This document shows positions 57,636 through 64,000 of a DNA stretch of 64,000 nt, piece by piece. The stretch is taken from assembly GCA_037893245.1 (NCBI GenBank), contig JBAIAA010000536.1, forward strand, positions 117,001-181,000, read 5' to 3'. Source of the stretch: Crossaster papposus. Its lineage: Eukaryota; Echinodermata; Asteroidea; Velatida; Solasteridae. The notes beneath the pieces are model-generated. The model saw nothing but the letters and a program-made list of their open reading frames with translations. It ran no database searches and had not been told where the DNA came from. Both the position numbers and the translations under genes were made by a program. Numbering within the stretch: position 1 is the first letter of the stretch; each line of letters starts with the position of its first letter.

Positions 57636-59932
57636 CTGTAAAGAAACAAAAGAGAAAAACATTCAATAATAATGTTTAATTGTGTGTATAAAGGGAATAC
57701 AAACCAAGAACAATAGCACAGGACTCAACACTTTGTCTTCATCTTACGTCTCAAGAAATATATTATTACAAAGTTTCAACGTTTTCTTCCGGATATTTCC
57801 TCCTTTCATCTGGACTTTTTTTATAATTCCAATGACATAATTGTATAAAGAAGTTAAACCTGTAAAATCGCCCTTCAAAGAAAAAACGCGAAACTCCGCC
57901 GTGTAATGAAATCACAAAAACATAAAGATTGAGTGAAGCAAGGCTTGGGAAAAAAAGTAATACTCAGAAGTTTTGTTGTTGTTAAAGGAAATTTGACTGG
58001 ACTTGCTTTTCTTTGTAAAGATATATTTCTGGCTCGGGAGGTTAACTTCTTTCCCTTTTAAGGTTACACTTTCTTCATTTCGCTTGCAATGGGGTGATTT
58101 ATGAATGCTTCGGTGTGATCTGTAAATTCCAAAATGTGTCTATTATAGTATTAGCTGGAGGTGAATTGTAACTGTTCTATATTATTATGGTATCTACATG
58201 TATAATTCTTGGTAGGTTAAAACAACAAGTAGTAACTTTTACATGACAAATTGTCGTACTGAAGATAATGCAAGGAAATGAAAGAGATGTGAAAATTACA
58301 ATAGTAAAAAAACATATTTAAGAATATACATTGTTTTTGTCTGACGATAAAAATAAACTTTAAACTTGTTACCAACAAAACGAAAGTTGGTTCTATATTC
58401 ACTTATACCTGTATGCAAAATGAACTTTGTAAATATCTCTTTGTGGCTGGGGAAGTTAACTTATTTTCTTTTTAATAGTTACACTTTCTTCCTTTCGCTT
58501 TCAATTGAATGATTTATGAATGCTTCAGTTACAACTTAAAAGCAGGTTTACAGTGAATTAATTACTATTCGTTTTAATACATTCTATAATCGTTCTACAA
58601 GACAGGATCCAGGGGGTGCACTTGGCATCTTAAAAAGGCACCCAGAGGCTCCTAACATGTATTTTAGACTTTATAAAATCCGGACTCATTTGTATAGTAT
58701 TGCGCATGACTAAGTGAAGATAATTAGGACACGTGACCGGTCACGTGAAAGGGTTTAACCTGATATTCATTTGACACTGGCAAAATGAACTCTCACAAGT
58801 GATAAACAAAGTGATTCAACTTCTTTTTGATTATCATAATGGAACGGGTTGTCTAATCTGAACCAACCCTGGCCAAACCATGAGAAATTGACTCTTTATA
58901 ACAAATCCGACTAAGATTAATGAACTACGTAGGTATGTATGCGGCAAAATGGAAAGCGACCGATACTGACGAACAATAGCGCTAAACCACAAGGTAGCCA
59001 ATCTACAAGGCATCATAAATCAGTATATTTATAAAATAACAAAACTTGGTTTTGAAAACATGATATCACACACATGCGCTTAAGATGAAAAGTGAGAACG
59101 TGTCTTTTTTGTTGGTAAACTAATAGTATGCTTACGTATACACGCACATGCATACGTTGTAAAATCTTAACCTCTCTAATGACAGCATAACCTTACAAAC
59201 CCACTGCTTGATGACATTTTGTTTGGTTCGGCTTACACTTGTTTTCGGTAAAATGAAGTAAGACTAAATTTTAAGTGGAGTTTCGTCAAAGGAAATCTTG
59301 CATTTCAGCGAACTAACGTTTCCTGGCAGAGAATATTGCTTCCACAATTTACAACTACACCCTAAAAACAGATTGGTTTGAAATAACTAATTGATTGGTG
59401 GATATGTGTCCTACCAATATATTGGTTAATTTTAACCTAAATATTTGTTATTTTGCCAATATTTTTGTTAAAATGACCAATATCATTGCGGGGGTTGCAA
59501 CGTGGCACAAAGTCGTTTAAAACAATGAAGATCGTTTTGCCACTCCTCAGACACTTTTTCCGGTAAATATGTTTCGGTTGACAGTGAAGTAATTACCATT
59601 CGTTTTAATGCATTCTATAATCGTTTTACAAGACAGGGTCCATGAGTGTATTTGACATTTCGGTAAAATTGATTAACACTGTAGTTTAAAGTGGAGTTTG
59701 GTCTTGCACGACATTAAGTCAGAATATATAATATTGCAGCCCTGCAATATTGACTTCAACACTGTATATAAGAGTTTATTTGGAACCAATGATTTTCAGG
59801 CAGAGTTAAATTAACGAAGAAAAATTGCATATACACTGATGACAGTATATCGACAAGATATGGCGAAACCGTAAAATATACTTATATGAACTCCGAAGTT
59901 AAACAGTGAAGGCGAATCGAAGGTACACTTAC

Positions 59933-59941
59933 ATTTTCCCT
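59933..59941 (-). other. Putative 9-nt micro-exon, reads REN
   Basis: Minus strand: catgtcttattcggcaaag, AGGGAAAAT, gtaagtgtac. It carries one extra base in the leader compared with 13,578, yet the distance from the downstream AG to the donor is still nine. This supports the downstream AG as the real acceptor. The exon ends in T, so its donor is weaker. Confidence 0.45.
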
Positions 59942-61211
59942 CTTTGCCGAATAAGACATGTAAAGAAAAAAAAGAGATGTTAGAAAAACATTCATTGATA
60001 AAGTTTAATAGTGTGTATAAAGGGAATAAAAACCAAGACAATGGCACAGGATTCAACACTTTGTCTTAATCTTACGTCTCAATGGATATATTATTACAAA
60101 GTTTCAAAGTTTTCGTCTGGATATTTTCTCCTTTCCTATGGATTAATTTTGTTTAATTCCAATGACATAATTGTAAAAAGAAGTTAAACCTGTAATATCG
60201 CCCCCCAAAAAACCCAAAAAACCCCGCAAAACTTCGCCGTGTAATGAAATCACGAAAACAGACAGATTGAGTGAAACAAGGTTTGGAGAAACAATAATAC
60301 TCAGAAGTTTGGTTGTTGTTAAAGGAAATTTGACTGGACTTGCTTTTCTTTGTAAATATATGTTTCTGGCTCGGGAGGTTAACTTCTTTTCTTTTTAAAG
60401 TTACACTTTTTTCCTTTCGCTTGCAATTGGGTGATTTATGAGAGCGAGGGCCAGCCCATATTATCGTGAGTAAAAGGAACAAAATATCGGAAAAAGCACA
60501 TTGGGTTCGTTTTCAGCCCATTCAATTTCAGTAGAAGGAAATGGAATGTAAGTCATACGTAGCTGAACCTCTATGAGCAAAAACAAACTATCAAAGACAG
60601 AGAAAGAAACACTAGTTTTTAGTTACAAACAAGGCAGCTAGTCTGGTTTCCTGACAAAATAATTGATCGTGTATTGATCATAATAGTATTACATAGTTAG
60701 TTCTATATTCACTAATATCTGTATGCAACAAGAACTCAAACATAGCATGGCACAAAGTCGTTAAAAAACTTAAGATCGTTCTGCCACTCTTCAGACTCTT
60801 TTCCCCGTAAATATGTTAGGTTTTTGTGCAGCATGAAAATGTTTCGGTTGAAACTTTAAAGCAGGTTGACAGTGAAATAATAACAATTGGTTTGTATGCA
60901 TTCTATAATCGTTTTACAAGACAGGATCGATGAGTGTACTTGACACTTCTGTAACATTTATTAACACTGTAGTTTAAATTGGAGTTTGGTCTTGCAGACA
61001 TTAAGTCAAAAGAAATAATATTACGGCCATGCAATTGGCTTGAACAATGTAAGAGTTTATATGGAACCAATGATAGTCAGGCAGAAGTAAACTAACGAAA
61101 AACATTCGCATAATCACTAATTACAGTATGTCGACCAGATATGACAAAACCGTGAAATATAGTTATGAACTCCGTAGTTAAAAAGTAAAGGCGAATCGAA
61201 TGTACACTTAC

Positions 61212-61232
61212 TATTGGCCTTATGGGTAGGAA
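61212..61232 (-). other. Putative 21-nt micro-exon, reads FLPIRPI
   Basis: Acceptor ctttacagttctttacag (the acceptor region is duplicated), 21 nt, donor gtaagtgtac. Phase 0 open, Phe-Leu-Pro-Ile-Arg-Pro-Ile. Confidence 0.55.
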
Positions 61233-61454
61233 CTGTAAAGAACTGTAAAGCACCCAGGGGCTCCTAACATGCATTGACAATTTTATATCGAAGCAACTAT
61301 GTCATTTCCTGACGGGGAGACATTCTTCAAAAGTTTGAAATTATGTTAATGCCATAATTGGTGACAGAATATCGACAAGATATGGCGAAACCGTGAAATA
61401 AACTTATATGAACTCCGAAGTTAAAAAGTGAAGGAGAATCGAATATACACTTAC

Positions 61455-61475
61455 CGGTAACGACAAGCATAGGGG
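61455..61475 (-). other. Putative 21-nt micro-exon, reads PLCLSLP
   Basis: Acceptor tttatttctttacag, 21 nt, donor gtaagtgtat. Phase 0 open, Pro-Leu-Cys-Leu-Ser-Leu-Pro. Only about 220 bp separate it from the next micro-exon, much closer than other pairs. Confidence 0.55.
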
Positions 61476-63172
61476 CTGTAAAGAAATAAATGAGATATGA
61501 AAATAACATTATTTGATAAAGTTTAATTATGTTTATATAGAAACGAAATATCAAGAAAATAGAATTGAACACTTTGTATTCATCTTACGTTTTCAATTGA
61601 TACTTCATTAAAACAGATGAGGAAATGATTCTAGACAGAAAACTTCTAATCGCCCAGAGACATTGTGTGTAAACAGTTGTATCAAGATAATCTTGATCGT
61701 TTTGACCCAGCGACATTCGTTGGATGTTGGTAGCATTTTCACTGAGTCTGTGGTTATTTTGAATCTCAGTATATCTACTACATCGTATCGATGTGTATCA
61801 CTCAAAACAAATGTTATGCTGCGAATAGAAAACAAAATTAAAGAATAGTAAGAAAACGTATTTGACAAGCCTGGACAAATTATTACCTTAATAATAATAC
61901 GAACGAACGAACACAACAAAACATAGGTGGCAACTTGCAATCTACGACACTCAAATTATCTCTATTCGAGTATTGGTCATATTAGATGGTGGATTCTATT
62001 TACTCTTAGTGTACACAAAAGGACCTCAACAGGGGCGGACTGGGATACAAATTCGGCCCCGGACGCCCATACATACACACGGACGCTCACCACAGGCTTC
62101 CTATAGTCAGAGAGGGAGGGTCATCCCATATTATCGTGAGTAAAAGGAACAACATAGCGGAAAAAGTACATTGAGTTCGTTTTCAGCTCATTCAATTTCA
62201 ATGGAAAGTAATGGAAAGTAAGTCATACGTAGCTGAACCTCTATGAGTAAAAACAAACTATCAAAAACAGGAGGGAAAAAACACTAGTTTTTAGTTACAA
62301 ACATGGCAGCTAGTCTGGTTTCCTGGCAAAATCATTGATCGTGTATTGATCATAATAGCATTACATAGTTGGTTCTATATTCAATAATATATGTATGCAA
62401 CAAGAACTCAAACATTGCATGGCGGAAATCCGGACTCATTTGTAAAGTATTGCGCATGACTAAGTAAAGATAATTAGGAGAGTGACCGGTCACATGAGAG
62501 GGTTTAACCTGATATTCATATGACACCGGCATCATGAACTCTCACGAGTGATAAACAAAGTGATTCAACTCCTTTTTGATGACCATAATGGCACAGATTT
62601 TCTAATGTGAACCAACCCTGGCCAAACCATGAGAAATTGACTCTTAACTACGTAGGTATGTATGCGGCAAAATGGAAAGCGATCGATACTGACAAACAAT
62701 AGTGCTGAACCACGAGGTGGCCAATCTTCAAGGCATCATAAATCAGTATATTTATAAAATAAAAAAACTGATTTCATACTATTGTAGGTATCCCAAGGCA
62801 ATCGTCTTAAAATGTTGTCAACATTTGAGGTAAACTTGGTTTTGAAGGCATGAAATCACACACATGCGCTTAAGATGAAAAGTGAGAACGTGTCTTTTTT
62901 GTTGGTAAACTGATAGTATGCTTGTACGTATATACACGGACATTGTAAAATCTCAACCTCTCTAATGACACCATAAACTTACAAACCCACTGCTTGATGA
63001 CATTTTGTTTGGTTCGGCTTAAATTTGTTTTCGGTAAAATGAATTAAGACTTAATTTAAAGTGGAGTTTCGTGAAAGGAAATCTTGCATTTCAGCGAACT
63101 AACGTTTCCTGGCAGAGAGAATTGCTTCCACAATTTACAACTACACCCTAAAAACAGATTGGTTGGAAATAA

Positions 63173-63833
63173 TCACCGTTTTCACGAAGGGGCGAATTTC
63201 ATGAAAAATCGTCTATTTATCGAAATTATTTTTGTGTGTGAAAACGATTAAATATTGATATTTCTACAACCTGGTGAAGTTATACATCAAAAAATCATTA
63301 AAATCCTAATTAACCTAATTAACGAATGGGCGAATTGGTCCTCAAGTGCCCTTTTGCGTTTTCACGAAGAGGCGAATTCGAAATAACGTTGACTTCAACG
63401 TGTTTATGAAGGGGCGAATTGGTCCTCAGGTGCCCTTTTGCGTTTTCACGAAGAGGCGAATTGGGCGAATTGGGCGCGTAATGCCTTTTAGCGTTTTCAC
63501 GAAGAGGCAAATTAGGGGCGCAATGGGGAAATGTATACATTCTGACTCTCACAGCCACGGGCGAATTTGCTAATGTATCGTTTTTTCGTTTTCACGAAGA
63601 GGCAATTCTATTAATTGATTAATTCTGCAAAACTAATCACCTATTTTTCTTAACGTTTGCTATATTCAAAAAGATTGGAATCTCTTCTTTCCCATGATAC
63701 CTTAATCTTGTATATTCTATGGATATTTATGGTTGAAACTGCCAAACGAAAAAAGGACGAACTTTACAAGCGATTTTCTCGAAAGTTTGTTCAGACCGTG
63801 AAAGGCTCAATTTGCCTCTTCGTGAAAACGATG
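63173..63833. mobile_element. Insertion with inverted ends and internal copies of the end motif
   Basis: The left end tcaccgttttcacgaagggg and the reverse of the right end (tcatcgttttcacgaagagg) match. Inside, cgttttcacgaagaggcgaa occurs several more times in direct orientation (near 63,357, 63,441, 63,493, 63,586). Sister units read straight through here (aaataactaattgattggtg), so the insertion is defined by a within-array comparison. No protein; frames in it are repeat translations. Confidence 0.75.
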
Positions 63834-64000
63834 ACGATATGATTGGTGGATATGTGTCCTACCAATATATTGGTTAATTTTAACCTAAATATTTGTTATT
63901 TTAAGCAATACTTTTGTTAAAATGACCAATATCATTGCGGGGGTTGCAACGTGGCACAAAGTCGTTTAAAACAATAAAGATCGTTTTGCCACTCCTTAGA

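Larger units (their letters stand above)
54080..64000 (-). repeat. Right array of micro-exon units, 5' of the ZU5-Death gene
   Basis: Same units as at 931-18,130, in the same orientation, with five candidate micro-exons and several relics. A block at about 55,110-57,440 is paralogous to 6,240-8,480 including its Harbinger piece, and shorter versions occur at 58,360-59,750 and 62,400-63,170. Compared with the left array it holds fewer and longer micro-exons. The array runs off the window, so the gene's promoter and start exon may lie beyond 64,000. Confidence 0.8.

Noticed and set aside
63319-63573. Repetitive frames (RENAKGHLRTNSP-like and its opposite strand)
   Set aside because: Translations of the internal repeats of an inserted element.
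63340-63600. CRISPR-like array
   Set aside because: Repeats are imperfect, spacers are uneven and related, and the setting is a eukaryotic transposon.

Overview
The window looks like nuclear DNA of a marine invertebrate deuterostome, most likely an echinoderm. This is inferred from AT-rich long introns with GT-AG signals, a NACHT gene and a ZU5-UPA-Death gene of the kind expanded in echinoderms and amphioxus, long poly-G/poly-C tracts, and a mixed repeat load (Harbinger, Penelope-like, L2/CR1-like LINE, BEL/Pao, many MITEs). No rRNA, CRISPR array, bacterial operon or complete intronless gene was found. Everything is read by eye; no alignment or search was run.

Layout. About 200-930 is a GC-rich foldback-like block. 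About 931-18,130 is an array of homologous units whose minus strand carries very short putative exons (9-24 nt) between conserved intron flanks. 18,590-22,114 (minus) is the 5' part of a NACHT gene, with a start exon, a tandemly duplicated 108-nt phase-1 exon and a P-loop exon broken by a stop. 22,294-30,058 is mobile DNA: a 1.2-kb foldback element, a BEL/Pao fossil lying between inverted repeats, and a one-armed foldback copy. 30-41 kb is gene-poor, with several MITEs, homopolymers, a Penelope-like fragment and a tRNA-derived SINE. 41,500-51,959 (minus) is a multi-exon host gene coding for ZU5, UPA, a CX2CX8CX2C zinc-ribbon-like knot, a Death-like domain and a Death domain; all ten exons join in a consistent phase. 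Its introns hold LINE ORF1-like sequence, MITEs, a GC-rich block and a tRNA-like SINE. 52,262-52,950 is a 5'-truncated L2/CR1-like LINE. 54,080-64,000 is a second array of the same micro-exon units, lying 5' of the ZU5-Death gene.

The main point is the micro-exon array. Seventeen sites (12 left, 5 right), plus the 30-nt first recognised exon of the ZU5-Death gene, share near-identical intron flanks, yet the 9-24 nt between AG and GT differs at almost every copy. Every one is a multiple of three and none has a stop in phase 0, the phase needed to join the downstream gene. This suggests a cassette of hypervariable, optionally spliced N-terminal micro-exons for a ZU5/Death-domain signalling protein. 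The left array would then serve a paralogous gene beyond the left edge. Splicing and expression are inferred, not shown.
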